Source of the DNA: Candidatus Avelusimicrobium intestinale
GTDB taxonomy: Bacteria; Elusimicrobiota; Elusimicrobia; Elusimicrobiales; Elusimicrobiaceae
Reading direction: 5' to 3'
NCBI GenBank assembly: GCA_902765225.1
Contig: CACWYV010000001.1
Location: 1-64,000 of the forward strand
Length of the DNA: 64,000 nucleotides
Shown: positions 43,577 through 52,231 of the stretch, piece by piece
Position numbering within the stretch: the first letter of the stretch is position 1
Layout of the letters: every line of letters begins with the position of its first letter
Program-made: the position numbers and the translations under genes
The notes under the pieces: generated by a model
Seen by the model: only the letters and a program-made list of their open reading frames with translations
What the model was told of the DNA's origin: nothing
Databases searched by the model: none

Positions 43577-44329
43577 TCAAATGGGGTTAGCAATGTCAAT
43601 AAATTCGGTCTCTACCGCAAATTGTTTGGCTACCAAATCTTTTAGTGCCAATATTCCGGGTTTCTCGGAATTATAATGTCCCAGGGCGACACAATTGATG
43701 TGTCCTTCGCGGCACCATTCCTGCACGGGCTCATCCCACACTCCGGTTACATACAAATCCAATTTCTGTCTAATGGCCTGTGGCAACAGCGCATGGGCTC
43801 CGCCGCTGACAACCGCCAACGAACGAACCGTTTGCGGGCCAAAAGGCAACACACGCGCTTGCGTTTGGCAATAGGTTTGCCACGTATTCACCAGTTCCGT
43901 TAATGGCTGTGCCTCCACTTCCCCGCAAAATCCAATCGGCGTGCCATGATATTCCCCAAACGGAACCAACTGTTGGGCGTGCACGGCCCGCATCAAACAG
44001 GCATTATGTCCTACCACCGGATGTTTGTCCAGCGGTAAATGATAAGCCACCAGATTGATATTGTGTTGCAACAAAAACGAAATGCGTTCACGGAATAATC
44101 CCGTCAAGGTTTGTTCTTGTCCCCACAAGAGTCCGTGGTGCACCAATACCAAATCGGCTCCGGCAGCTTGTGCTTGGCGGAAAAGTTCCAACGATGCCGA
44201 AACCCCAAATACAATTTTGCTGACATGGGGTGTTCCCTCCACTTGCAATCCGTTGTGACTGCTGTCCGGAATTTGGGCACTTTGGAGATACGTATCTAAA
44301 AATTGGATTATATCCGCACAATTCGCCAT
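43577..44329 (-). CDS. Nif3-like dinuclear metal-centre protein
   Basis: 250 aa, YqfO/YbgI/NIF3 family. Conserved sets SHNGLQVEG, LVHHGLLWG, VAYHLPLDKHPVVGHNACL and the C-terminal VALGHYNSEKPGILAL provide the His/Asp/Glu metal ligands. The family forms a hexameric ring with a dinuclear site; it has been called a GTP cyclohydrolase type 1-like protein, but its biological role is not settled. It is divergent from the amidase gene and precedes the M20 peptidase by 17 bases. Confidence 0.92.
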   Translation of the reverse strand: MANCADIIQFLDTYLQSAQIPDSSHNGLQVEGTPHVSKIVFGVSASLELFRQAQAAGADLVLVHHGLLWGQEQTLTGLFRERISFLLQHNINLVAYHLPLDKHPVVGHNACLMRAVHAQQLVPFGEYHGTPIGFCGEVEAQPLTELVNTWQTYCQTQARVLPFGPQTVRSLAVVSGGAHALLPQAIRQKLDLYVTGVWDEPVQEWCREGHINCVALGHYNSEKPGILALKDLVAKQFAVETEFIDIANPI

Positions 44330-44354
44330 AGAATTATGTTATCATTTTATAAGG

Positions 44355-46319
44355 ATGAAAAGAATAGTTTTCTTACTTTTTAGTACTTTATTAGCGCTAT
44401 CCGCAACCGCTCAAACGTTGCCCACGGCCCCTTATTTCCCGGCGCAGGCGCACACAGCTTCGCGCAATGCCCCCATTACAGTCCAGTATCCGCATGAAGG
44501 GATGCAAACGTCACGCGGGGCGGAAAAAATTTTGTTTCTCGGCCAAATCAATTTACCGGCTCCGGTTACCCTGGATGTCAACGGACAAAATATTCCGCTT
44601 TATAAAAACGGCGCGTTCTTGGCATTCGTTCCCGTTCAAAGCGGGGACTTTGAACTTGTGCTGACAGCTGTAAGCCAAGGGAAAACATACCAAGCGGTAC
44701 GCCGTGTTTATGTACCCGGCCGGGCCATCAAAGATTTTTCCGCCAAAGCAGCTTTTGACGACGAGGAAATTTTCCCCACGGATGCCGTGGAAATTCTACC
44801 GGGTGACACGCTGGACCTGTACGTCCGCGGCACACCGCACGCGCAAGTAACGGCACGCATCAAAGATTTTAAAGGGGGCCCTAAAATTCCCCTCACCGAA
44901 GATCCGAATTCGCCGGGTATGTACCGGGCTACGTTCCGGGTAGACCCAACCGAAAAACCATTAACGGCCTCGGTCACATACCGGATGAAAAAAGGACCCA
45001 AAAACTCCTCGGCCAAAATCACCGCTCCGGAAAAAATTAAGGTACTATCCCCACAGGAAGCCTTGCGACCGGCCCGGATTCGCCACCGGGGAACAAAACT
45101 ACGCAAAATTCCCACGCCGCGGGGTAACCTGTATCCCTTTTATCGCGCTTACGGGACGGTACTTGTCAACGGACAGATGAACGGCCAATACCGCATTTCG
45201 TTAAATGAAAACGAAACGGCCTGGTTGGAAACCGGTTACCTGCAACTACAGGAAGAAGAACCGTTTACACCCAACCGATTAACGGAGCTGACACTCACCC
45301 CGCTACCTGAAAAAACCCGCCTCGTTTTCAGCGGATTGCGGGAAGTACCCATTAGCATACATGAATTTAAAAACCGAATAGAAGTTTCTTTTTACTATAC
45401 CGATAAATTTGAGGAAGTCTTCGCCAAAGAAACGGAAAGCCCACTTGTAGGCCGCATAGAATGGTCCCAACCGCAACCGGACACCGTTGCATTTAGAATT
45501 CATTTCAAACCGGGTACAAAAATTTGGGGACATGCCTATGATTTTGAAGATGGGAACTTTGTGTTGGACTTGGTACATCAACCGCAATTGACCCCCCAAC
45601 CCGGCAAGCCGCTTACGGGGGCCCGTATTTTACTGGATGCCGGCCATAGCCCCAAACGTTCGGCCCCGTACGACGGGGCCGTCGGACCAACCGGCTATTT
45701 GGAATACGAAGCTACCTTGGCCCTGGCCAACGATTTAAAACCGCGATTGGAAGCCCAAGGGGCCACCGTATTGTTGACCCGCCGCGAAAAAAACCAAATG
45801 AGTTTACAACAACGCTACAAAGCCGCTTTACAAAAAAACGCTCATATTTTTGTCAGTTTACACTACAACGCCTTGCCGGATACAACCGATCCGTTTGAAA
45901 AAGAACGCGGATATTCCGTGTATTACACGTACCCGCACAGTTTACCGTTAGCACGCGCCGTCCACCGGGCTTTTTCCAAGCACGTTGCGTTGCCCGATAG
46001 CGGACTGATTGAAAATGATGTGTTATTTATTCCGCGTATTTCGCAACTGCCCAGTATCTTGGTAGAAAATGCGTTTTTGATTGTTCCCGAACAGGAAGAA
46101 ATGGCCCAAACGCTGGAAGGCAGACGCCACTTTGTGGATGCTCTGTATGAAGGAATTTTGAAATTTTACGGCATTACTCCGTCACCGTCCGATTACCCGC
46201 AGCGGCTTTTCCAAAAGCCACAACGGCGTTGGGGAAAGAAAACGTCTTCTTCTCAAACGGCCCGTCCGAAAACCAAACGAACACACCCACAAGGCAAAAA
46301 GTCACCTAAAAAACGTTAA
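44355..46319 (+). CDS. N-acetylmuramoyl-L-alanine amidase with large N-terminal region
   Basis: 654 aa. Signal peptide ends LSATAQ. About 400 residues of beta-rich sequence follow, with ASRNAPITVQYPHEG and TRLVFSGLREVPISIHEFKNRIEVSF (AMIN-like). The C-terminal Amidase_3 domain has ILLDAGHSPK (zinc His, about 425), GYLEYEATLALANDL (zinc Glu), VLLTRREKNQMSLQQRYKAAL, HIFVSLHYNALPD (zinc His) and LVENAFLI (catalytic Glu). It cuts the stem peptide from murein during division or turnover. The tail is Lys/Arg/Ser/Pro-rich. A TATCAT -10 (44340-44345) lies 9 bases before the ATG, with AAGG just upstream of it. Confidence 0.92.
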   Translation: MKRIVFLLFSTLLALSATAQTLPTAPYFPAQAHTASRNAPITVQYPHEGMQTSRGAEKILFLGQINLPAPVTLDVNGQNIPLYKNGAFLAFVPVQSGDFELVLTAVSQGKTYQAVRRVYVPGRAIKDFSAKAAFDDEEIFPTDAVEILPGDTLDLYVRGTPHAQVTARIKDFKGGPKIPLTEDPNSPGMYRATFRVDPTEKPLTASVTYRMKKGPKNSSAKITAPEKIKVLSPQEALRPARIRHRGTKLRKIPTPRGNLYPFYRAYGTVLVNGQMNGQYRISLNENETAWLETGYLQLQEEEPFTPNRLTELTLTPLPEKTRLVFSGLREVPISIHEFKNRIEVSFYYTDKFEEVFAKETESPLVGRIEWSQPQPDTVAFRIHFKPGTKIWGHAYDFEDGNFVLDLVHQPQLTPQPGKPLTGARILLDAGHSPKRSAPYDGAVGPTGYLEYEATLALANDLKPRLEAQGATVLLTRREKNQMSLQQRYKAALQKNAHIFVSLHYNALPDTTDPFEKERGYSVYYTYPHSLPLARAVHRAFSKHVALPDSGLIENDVLFIPRISQLPSILVENAFLIVPEQEEMAQTLEGRRHFVDALYEGILKFYGITPSPSDYPQRLFQKPQRRWGKKTSSSQTARPKTKRTHPQGKKSPKKR

Positions 46320-46912
46320 AAGCGCAAACCGCCGCGCAACGAAGCCGTCGTTTCCCAGCGATGATTTAAGCGTGTAAACGCATCTATCTTTTGAGAGGTG
46401 TGATATAGCGCGTTTACTTCCGCTCCCAAGAAATATCTTTTCTCCAAGGAGACTTCTATCCCGGCGCCCACACTACCATATCCTATTTGCTTGCGGTGCG
46501 TGACCAAACCGCTATACGAAAGACGGTGCGCCGTTTCCCCTGCACCGGCTGTCACATAAACAGTCGGGGTTGTATCGGGAGTCAATATATAGTTGGCCCG
46601 TACGCCGTAGCGCCGGGACCGGTAGGTATTGGCCGGAACAGGCCGTTGCTGTTCAAAGAACACTCCTTCCGCCCCTACCCATAACTGCGGCTGCAACGCG
46701 TATAACCCCCGCACGGCCAACCCGGTTAGGTGGGAAAACACCTCTTCTTCCGTTGGGTCGTGAGCACCCGTACGCGCGTGCACCCACCCCAAGGAAATTT
46801 CCCAGCGGGGGCTACTGTTTATTGCAGTTTGTTCGCCCGCATGATATACCGACTCGGCAGCCGACAACGAAAGAGGCCCACCCAAAATCAAAAGAAATAA
46901 ATATTTTTTCAT
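46316..46912 (-). CDS. Small outer-membrane beta-barrel-like protein
   Basis: 198 aa. ATG 46912 follows AAGGAA and overlaps the nth stop (ATGA). Signal peptide ends LSLSAAE. The mature protein alternates polar and hydrophobic residues in strands (WEISLGWVHAR, RGLYALQPQLWVGAEGVFF, RYGVRANYILT, TVYVTAGAGETAHRL, YGSVGAGIEVSL, RYFLGAEVNALYH) and ends in Phe (TASLRGGLRF), the usual C-terminus for insertion by BamA. About 8 strands are expected, OmpA/OmpX-like. Function unknown. Tail-to-tail with the amidase gene (4-base overlap). Confidence 0.75.
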   Translation of the reverse strand: MKKYLFLLILGGPLSLSAAESVYHAGEQTAINSSPRWEISLGWVHARTGAHDPTEEEVFSHLTGLAVRGLYALQPQLWVGAEGVFFEQQRPVPANTYRSRRYGVRANYILTPDTTPTVYVTAGAGETAHRLSYSGLVTHRKQIGYGSVGAGIEVSLEKRYFLGAEVNALYHTSQKIDAFTRLNHRWETTASLRGGLRF

Positions 46913-47550
46913 GTGTAAATTCCTTTTCGGGCACAGAAGGGGGCCAATGTACATTTTTCACACAACGGCTTGCGGGCCGAACACACGCTGCGCCCGTGTA
47001 AAATAAGCGCGATCGCCACCCATCCCCAATACGCATACGGAATGAGGGCCGTCAAGTCTTTTTCCACTTTGACCGGGTCGGTTTGTCGGGTTAATCCCAA
47101 CCGGAATGACAACCGTTTTACGTGCGTATCCACCACAATTCCTGCCGGTTTTTTAAAATAGTCGCCCAGCATTACATTGGCCGTTTTGCGCGCTACCCCG
47201 CGCAAAGTAAGCAGATCTTCCATCGTTTGCGGCACTTCGCCCCCGTAGACCTCGCAAATCCGTTTGGACATTTCAATAAGCGAAAGGGCTTTGCTGTGAT
47301 AGAACCCTGCCGAATGGATAATTTTTTCTACATCTTTTATATCTGCGTGGGCCAAATCATACACGGTAGGATATTTTTTAAACAAATGCGGGGTAATGGT
47401 GTTCACCCGGGCATCGGTACACTGGGCCGATAAAATCACCGCGCACAACAATTCCCAAGCGTTGTGGTGATGCAAAGGGATGATATGTTTGGGATATAAT
47501 TTTTTCAGTTCTTTTAGTAACCGTTCCACCGAAGGATTTTTTTTAACCAC
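46909..47550 (-). CDS. nth: Endonuclease III
   Basis: 213 aa, base-excision repair glycosylase/AP lyase for oxidised pyrimidines. The helix-hairpin-helix is LLTLRGVARKTANVMLGDYF with catalytic Lys, and the catalytic Asp is in GIVVDTHVKRLSFRLGL. The 4Fe-4S loop has CSARKPLCEKCTLAPFC (C-x6-C-x2-C-x5-C) at the C-terminus. All catalytic and cluster residues are present. It overlaps the ABC permease stop by 8 bases. Confidence 0.96.
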   Translation of the reverse strand: MVKKNPSVERLLKELKKLYPKHIIPLHHHNAWELLCAVILSAQCTDARVNTITPHLFKKYPTVYDLAHADIKDVEKIIHSAGFYHSKALSLIEMSKRICEVYGGEVPQTMEDLLTLRGVARKTANVMLGDYFKKPAGIVVDTHVKRLSFRLGLTRQTDPVKVEKDLTALIPYAYWGWVAIALILHGRSVCSARKPLCEKCTLAPFCARKGIYT

Positions 47551-48352
47551 GGCGCACCCCTTTACTCCACACGTAGCAACCGAACAGAATCAAAAGATTG
47601 ACAAAAATAATGGATGCCCCCGACGGGATATTCAGTACAAACGAAGCATACACACCCGCCCACACACTGGCCACGCCAAAACCGGCAGCCAACCACAACA
47701 CCTGTTTAAAGGTGCGCGACACCAACAACGCACCGACAGGGGGAATAATCAGCAGTGCAGAAATTAAAAAGATACCCACTACTTTAAATGATAAAACTAC
47801 GGCTACGGAAGTTATTAATACAAGGGCCGTGTTGACTAGTTGGGTGGGAATTCCGCGTGTGTGGGCAAAAGCTTCATCAAAACACGTGGTAACAAGCAAA
47901 CGGTAGAAACCAAGGATCCCCCCGCCAACCACGGCTAACAATACCCCGCACAATACGGTTTCTCCCGACGTAACCGTTAAAATACTTCCAAACAAATAGC
48001 CCAGTAAATCTGTATTAAATCCGCCGGCGCAAGCCGTGAGCAACAACCCAACCGATAACCCCGCAGCGCTGACAATACCGATAGCCGCATCTCCGTAAAT
48101 TCTGAATTTCTGCGTGAGTTTCATAATCCCCAGCGACGCCACCGCAACAACCGGGATAGACATATACACCGGACTGGTAGACGTAAGTAACGCTACCGCA
48201 ACACCGGTCAAACACACGTGGCTCATACCGTCACCAATCAGCGACAAACGCTTCAACACCAAAAACACGCCCAATAACGCGCAGGATGCCGCCACCAAAC
48301 TGCCAGCCACCAAACCGCGCTGCACAAACCCGTAACTCAAAAACTCAACCAT
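47543..48352 (-). CDS. znuB: Zinc/manganese ABC transporter permease
   Basis: 269 aa, ABC-3 family with about eight membrane helices. EFLSYGFVQRGLVAGSLVAASCALLGVFLVLKRLSLIGDGMSHVCLTGVA is the typical N-terminus and FAHTRGIPTQLVNTALVLITSVAVVLSFKVVGIFLISALLIIPP is the coupling region. ATG 48352 was chosen because it starts the first helix; the longer frame enters the ATPase gene. It overlaps that gene by 8 bases. Zinc is favoured, manganese or iron possible. Confidence 0.92.
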   Translation of the reverse strand: MVEFLSYGFVQRGLVAGSLVAASCALLGVFLVLKRLSLIGDGMSHVCLTGVAVALLTSTSPVYMSIPVVAVASLGIMKLTQKFRIYGDAAIGIVSAAGLSVGLLLTACAGGFNTDLLGYLFGSILTVTSGETVLCGVLLAVVGGGILGFYRLLVTTCFDEAFAHTRGIPTQLVNTALVLITSVAVVLSFKVVGIFLISALLIIPPVGALLVSRTFKQVLWLAAGFGVASVWAGVYASFVLNIPSGASIIFVNLLILFGCYVWSKGVRRG

Positions 48353-49136
48353 GGCGGCACTCCTGACAATCGGCCCCCAGCGGACAATGCCCGTGTACAT
48401 TGTGCAAATGATCAATGGTATGTTGGGCAAACGGACCTAATTTTTGGGCAACCTCGGCCGAGTGGCAAAATTCCTGTTTAGTTCCATAAAACACCAAGGT
48501 TTTATCCACATACATAAACTTGGAAATATACTTTCCCACTTCGCCGGTGTCATGTGTGATTAGTAAAATAGTCGTGTGGTATTTCGTGTTCAGTTCACCC
48601 AGCAAATCAAAAAACATTTCACGCGACTGGGCATCCAGCGCCGTGGAGGGTTCATCCAAAATAAGCAGTTCGGGCCGGTTTACAAGGGAACGGGCTAACA
48701 AAACCCGTTGTTGCTGACCAATAGACAAATCGTTAAATAATCGGTCGGCCAACGAGCGTGTACGTGTTTTTTGCATGGCCGCATAGACTTCTTTTAATTC
48801 CGCGCGCGACACATGTACCCCGTGGCCCGGCAAGCCCATCAAGACTACTTCTTGCGCGGATATAGGAAACCGACTTTGCGTTACGGGACTTTTTTGCGCC
48901 AGGTAACCGATCTTGCGCCAATCGGTAAATTGGGCTAGCGGCGTACCGAAAAGTTCTACCCACCCGGTTCCTTTTTCTAGTCCCAACAGCACCTTGAGCA
49001 AGGTAGTCTTCCCGCCCCCGTTAGGGCCAATAAGTCCGATATAATCTCCGGCAGAAACCGTAAAAGAAATATGTTCCAGCACGGCCGCGCGCGTGTAAGC
49101 AAACCGTAAGTCTTGCGCGCGGATTACTTCCGGCAT
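48345..49136 (-). CDS. znuC: Zinc/manganese ABC transporter ATPase with His/Cys tail
   Basis: 263 aa. Walker A GPNGGGKTTLLK (about 37), Q-loop YLAQKSPV, signature LSIGQQQRVLLARSL (about 138), Walker B LLILDEPSTALD and switch His in LLITHDTGE. The C-terminus is unusual: after AEVAQKLGPFAQ comes HTIDHLHNVHGHCPLGADCQECRHG with five His and three Cys in 25 residues, likely a metal-binding tail. The start overlaps the substrate-binding protein gene by 13 bases. Confidence 0.93.
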   Translation of the reverse strand: MPEVIRAQDLRFAYTRAAVLEHISFTVSAGDYIGLIGPNGGGKTTLLKVLLGLEKGTGWVELFGTPLAQFTDWRKIGYLAQKSPVTQSRFPISAQEVVLMGLPGHGVHVSRAELKEVYAAMQKTRTRSLADRLFNDLSIGQQQRVLLARSLVNRPELLILDEPSTALDAQSREMFFDLLGELNTKYHTTILLITHDTGEVGKYISKFMYVDKTLVFYGTKQEFCHSAEVAQKLGPFAQHTIDHLHNVHGHCPLGADCQECRHG

Positions 49137-50011
49137 GAAAGCCCCCGTTGCAAACTTTCCAAATTACGGCGCATCAATTCGGCGTAAGAAACTTCTCGGT
49201 TAAAGTCGTTTTTGGTAACGTGCTCAATGGGATAAAGCGACAAAATATCCACACCGGTTTCCGCTGCCACGGTTTCGGCCAAACGCGGGGAAACGGCATC
49301 TTCGGTAAACAAAGCCCGCATTTTTTGACGGCGGATATGCTGCACTAAATCCGCCAGTTTACGCGCCGAGTGTTCTCCTTCATGCGACGCGCCCGATAAA
49401 GCCATCAACTTCAACCCATACCGTTTGGCGAGCCGTCCAAAAGCCAAGTGTCCTACGTGTACAACCTCGCGGTTGTCGCAATTGGCTAACCCGGTAGCAA
49501 AATCTTTATCCAGGGTGGCAATTTCCCGTTCAAACTGCTCTAAATTAGCCCGGTAGGTAGCGGCTTGCTGCGGGTTGATTTTTGCCAACAGTTCTTCCAC
49601 GCGGCGGGCCAACACACGCACTGTATCAAAATCCATCCAAATATGTGGGTCCTGCTCGCCGTCAATACCGCTTGCCAATTCCAACACGCGTGTATTGGCT
49701 CCGGCGGCGGCAGCAACGGATTTAGCCCATGGCTCCAACCGGTCCGATACGTAAATAAATGCCGGAGTTTGCTGCATAGCCACCAAGGTACCGGGAGCCG
49801 GTTCAAAGGAATGTGGTTCCGTACCCGGCGGTAAAAGCATTTCTATGGGCAGATTGGCCCCACCGATTTGCCGCACCAACGTATACGGCACATAACCGGA
49901 CACTACGACCCGGTCTTTTGACCACCGCCGTACAGGCGTAGAACTTTTTACCCACCATAAGCACAACGCCGTTATTACACCTACCAACAAAACAAATAAT
50001 ATCTTTTTCAT
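49124..50011 (-). CDS. znuA: Zinc/manganese ABC transporter substrate-binding protein
   Basis: 295 aa, cluster A-I solute-binding family. N-terminal signal/anchor (MKKILFVLLVGVITALCLWWV). Metal ligands in the family order: GTEPHSFEPAPG (His, about 67), QDPHIWMDF (His, about 124), HVGHLAFGRLAKRYG (His, about 190) and FTEDAVSPRLAETVAAETG (acidic ligand, about 255). A Lys/His-rich acidic loop, common in ZnuA, is absent. First gene of the znuACB operon; a -10 lies 7 bases before the ATG. No Zur box recognised. Confidence 0.92.
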   Translation of the reverse strand: MKKILFVLLVGVITALCLWWVKSSTPVRRWSKDRVVVSGYVPYTLVRQIGGANLPIEMLLPPGTEPHSFEPAPGTLVAMQQTPAFIYVSDRLEPWAKSVAAAAGANTRVLELASGIDGEQDPHIWMDFDTVRVLARRVEELLAKINPQQAATYRANLEQFEREIATLDKDFATGLANCDNREVVHVGHLAFGRLAKRYGLKLMALSGASHEGEHSARKLADLVQHIRRQKMRALFTEDAVSPRLAETVAAETGVDILSLYPIEHVTKNDFNREVSYAELMRRNLESLQRGLSCRK

Positions 50012-50018
50012 TACTTAT

Positions 50019-50024
50019 ATTATA
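50019..50024 (-). promoter_or_regulatory. -10 box of znuACB, leaderless
   Basis: TATAAT on the minus strand, 7 bases before the znuA ATG; no Shine-Dalgarno and no clear -35. Confidence 0.6.
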
Positions 50025-50070
50025 CGATTTCACACCGGCCTGCGGGGAAAAATTGAAAGATGAAATTTAC

Positions 50071-50076
50071 TATAAT
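50071..50076 (+). promoter_or_regulatory. -10 box of EamA gene
   Basis: TATAAT, 18 bases before the ATG, leaving room for the AAGGGG ribosome-binding site. Confidence 0.55.
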
Positions 50077-50094
50077 GAGAAAAAGGGGTATTGC

Positions 50095-50991
50095 ATGAAT
50101 TACTTTGTAGCCGTCTGTTTAGCATTGTGTTGGGGAACTGCATTTTTAGCTTCCAAGAATATGGTGGAGGCCTTGCCTCCGTGGTGGAGTACTTTTTTTA
50201 GAGTGCTGGCCGGTCTATTATTCTTTGTCGTATTTTACGGGATACAACGTAAAAAGCTGCACTGTCCTTCCTCGCAATTGTGGCGTCCGTGGGTCATTGG
50301 ATTTTTGCTTATTCTACTGCCGTTTGCGGCGGTGTCTTGGGGACAACAATTTGTAGCCCCCACCATCGGCGGCATCTTTAACGGCACGGTACCGATTTGG
50401 AGTTTTCTGGCAGGGGCCGTCCTGTTAAAAGGAGAGGATCGGTTTACGTGGCGGCGTGCCGCCGGCGTTACCGTCGGGCTTGCAGGATTACTGGTCATTA
50501 TGAGCCCCACGCTTTCCAATACGCACTTACAGGCTTCTTCCAAAACGTTGTACGGATGCTTGGCTTTGTTGGTCATGGCCTGGTCGTACGGATTGGGAAA
50601 CGTGCTGACAAAAAAAATTATGGTGGATAGTCACGCGTTGGCGGCGGAAGCCAACGTTTTTCACCAATATCTTTTTTCAGCCATCGTATTGTTTTTGATT
50701 TCCGCTGTATCAGAACCGTTTCCTCCCATTAGTGCATTTACCGGCAAAGTACTGGTGTCTATCGGAATAGCCGGTGTCTTTTCTTCGGCGGTGGCCTTTT
50801 TGCTGATGGTCATTTTACTAAAGAACTGGGGAGCCACCCGTATGGCCTCCGTTACTTATTTTGTTCCCGTAGTGGCTATGGCAACCGATTTACTCTTCCG
50901 CGGGCGTTTTCCCCATACGTTGGAACTGGTCGGTTTGGGACTCATTTTAATCAGTTTAACTCTTATTCAAAAGAAAGTATCTGCCAGATAA
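50095..50991 (+). CDS. EamA/DMT-family transporter
   Basis: 298 aa with ten hydrophobic segments in two EamA halves. Landmarks: CLALCWGTAFLASKNMVEALPPWWSTFFR at the start, SWGQQFVAPTIGGIFNGTVPIWSFLAGAVLL, GVTVGLAGLLVIMSP, and second-half ALLVMAWSYGLGNVLTKK and ATRMASVTYFVPVVAMATDLLFRG. These drug/metabolite transporters export amino acids, sugars or other small molecules; the substrate is unknown. ATG 50095 is preferred for its AAGGGG site and the first helix. It stands alone, divergent from znuA. Confidence 0.9.
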   Translation: MNYFVAVCLALCWGTAFLASKNMVEALPPWWSTFFRVLAGLLFFVVFYGIQRKKLHCPSSQLWRPWVIGFLLILLPFAAVSWGQQFVAPTIGGIFNGTVPIWSFLAGAVLLKGEDRFTWRRAAGVTVGLAGLLVIMSPTLSNTHLQASSKTLYGCLALLVMAWSYGLGNVLTKKIMVDSHALAAEANVFHQYLFSAIVLFLISAVSEPFPPISAFTGKVLVSIGIAGVFSSAVAFLLMVILLKNWGATRMASVTYFVPVVAMATDLLFRGRFPHTLELVGLGLILISLTLIQKKVSAR

Positions 50992-51001
50992 AAGCAATTT
51001 A

Positions 51002-51038
51002 AAAAACGCTCCGGGTATTTGTTGCCCGGAGCGTTTTT
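51002..51038. terminator. Bidirectional terminator between eamA and oadB
   Basis: CGCTCCGGG (51007-51015) pairs with CCCGGAGCG (51025-51033), flanked by A6 on the left and T5 on the right, so it works on both strands for the convergent genes. Confidence 0.92.
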
Positions 51039-51059
51039 AGTTTGCGATTTACAGATTCG

Positions 51060-52223
51060 TTATTTCAACAAGGCCAGCAGTACCCCGGCCGCCACCGCAC
51101 TGCCGATAACACCCGCCACGTTAGGCCCCATCGCATGCATTAAGAGATAATTTTGCTTATCGTATTCCAATCCTACTTTATTGGATACACGCGCGGCCAT
51201 CGGTACGGCAGAAACACCGGCCGAACCGATAAGCGGATTGATTTTTGTTTTACTAAATACGTTCATCAATTTAGCCAATAACACCCCGGAAGCCGTGGCG
51301 ATAGAGAACGCAATAATGCCGAGCACCAAAATTCCCAGCGTTTCCGTCACTAAAAAGTGATCGGCCTGCAATTTGGAACCGACTGAAAGTCCGAGCAAAA
51401 TGGTTACAATGTTGCAAAATTCATTTTGCAAAGTTTTGCTCAACCGTTCGGCCACGCCGGATTCCTTGACCAAATTACCAAACGTCAACGCTCCGATAAG
51501 CGGTGCCGCCGAAGGCAACAACAGCGCGCACAAAAGCAAGATAACAATCGGGAACAAGATTTTTTCGCGTTTGGAAACAGGGCGCAATTGCGTCATGCGG
51601 ATCTTGCGTTCTTCCTCTGTGGTCAGCAGTTTCATAATAGGCGGCTGGATGATCGGTACCAGTGCCATGTAGGAATAGGCCGCCACCGCAATGGCTCCCA
51701 ACAAATCGGGTGCTAAGCGCGAGGTTAAATAAATAGATGTCGGGCCGTCTGCTCCGCCGATAATACCAATAGAAGCCGCCTCTTTTAAGCCAAAGGCGAA
51801 AAGTTGGTTGTCTCCCACATAAATATAGGATAAGCCAATCGCTCCCATGAGCGTAGCGAAAATGCCGAATTGGGCCGCACCGCCCAAAAGGGCCATCTTC
51901 GGGTTGGCAATCAACGGGCCGAAATCCGTCATCGCTCCGACCGCCATAAAAATAAATAACGGGAACAGCCCCGTATTGATCCCGGCGTTGAACACAATGC
52001 CCAAAAACCCGTTGGGTCCGGCAATTTCTTCGCCCACCGGCATAGGGATATTTGCCAATAGTCCGCCAAAAGCGATTGGCACCAAAAGGAGCGGTTCAAA
52101 TTGCTTTTTGATACCCAACCACAACAGGAAACAACACACCGCAATCATGACCAACTGTTGCCAGGCAATCATATGGACACCGGTTGTATTCCAAATTTGA
52201 GTAAATGCTTGCGCAAAATCCAT
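51060..52223 (-). CDS. oadB: Na+-translocating decarboxylase beta subunit
   Basis: 387 aa with about nine to eleven membrane helices. [84 protein letters not shown] and [52 protein letters not shown] are the hallmark segments, with the Asp of GGADGP needed for Na+ and proton movement. It decarboxylates the carboxybiotin made by OadA and pumps Na+ out. Eight bases after oadA. Confidence 0.96.
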   Translation of the reverse strand: MDFAQAFTQIWNTTGVHMIAWQQLVMIAVCCFLLWLGIKKQFEPLLLVPIAFGGLLANIPMPVGEEIAGPNGFLGIVFNAGINTGLFPLFIFMAVGAMTDFGPLIANPKMALLGGAAQFGIFATLMGAIGLSYIYVGDNQLFAFGLKEAASIGIIGGADGPTSIYLTSRLAPDLLGAIAVAAYSYMALVPIIQPPIMKLLTTEEERKIRMTQLRPVSKREKILFPIVILLLCALLLPSAAPLIGALTFGNLVKESGVAERLSKTLQNEFCNIVTILLGLSVGSKLQADHFLVTETLGILVLGIIAFSIATASGVLLAKLMNVFSKTKINPLIGSAGVSAVPMAARVSNKVGLEYDKQNYLLMHAMGPNVAGVIGSAVAAGVLLALLK

Positions 52224-52231
52224 AACCGCTC

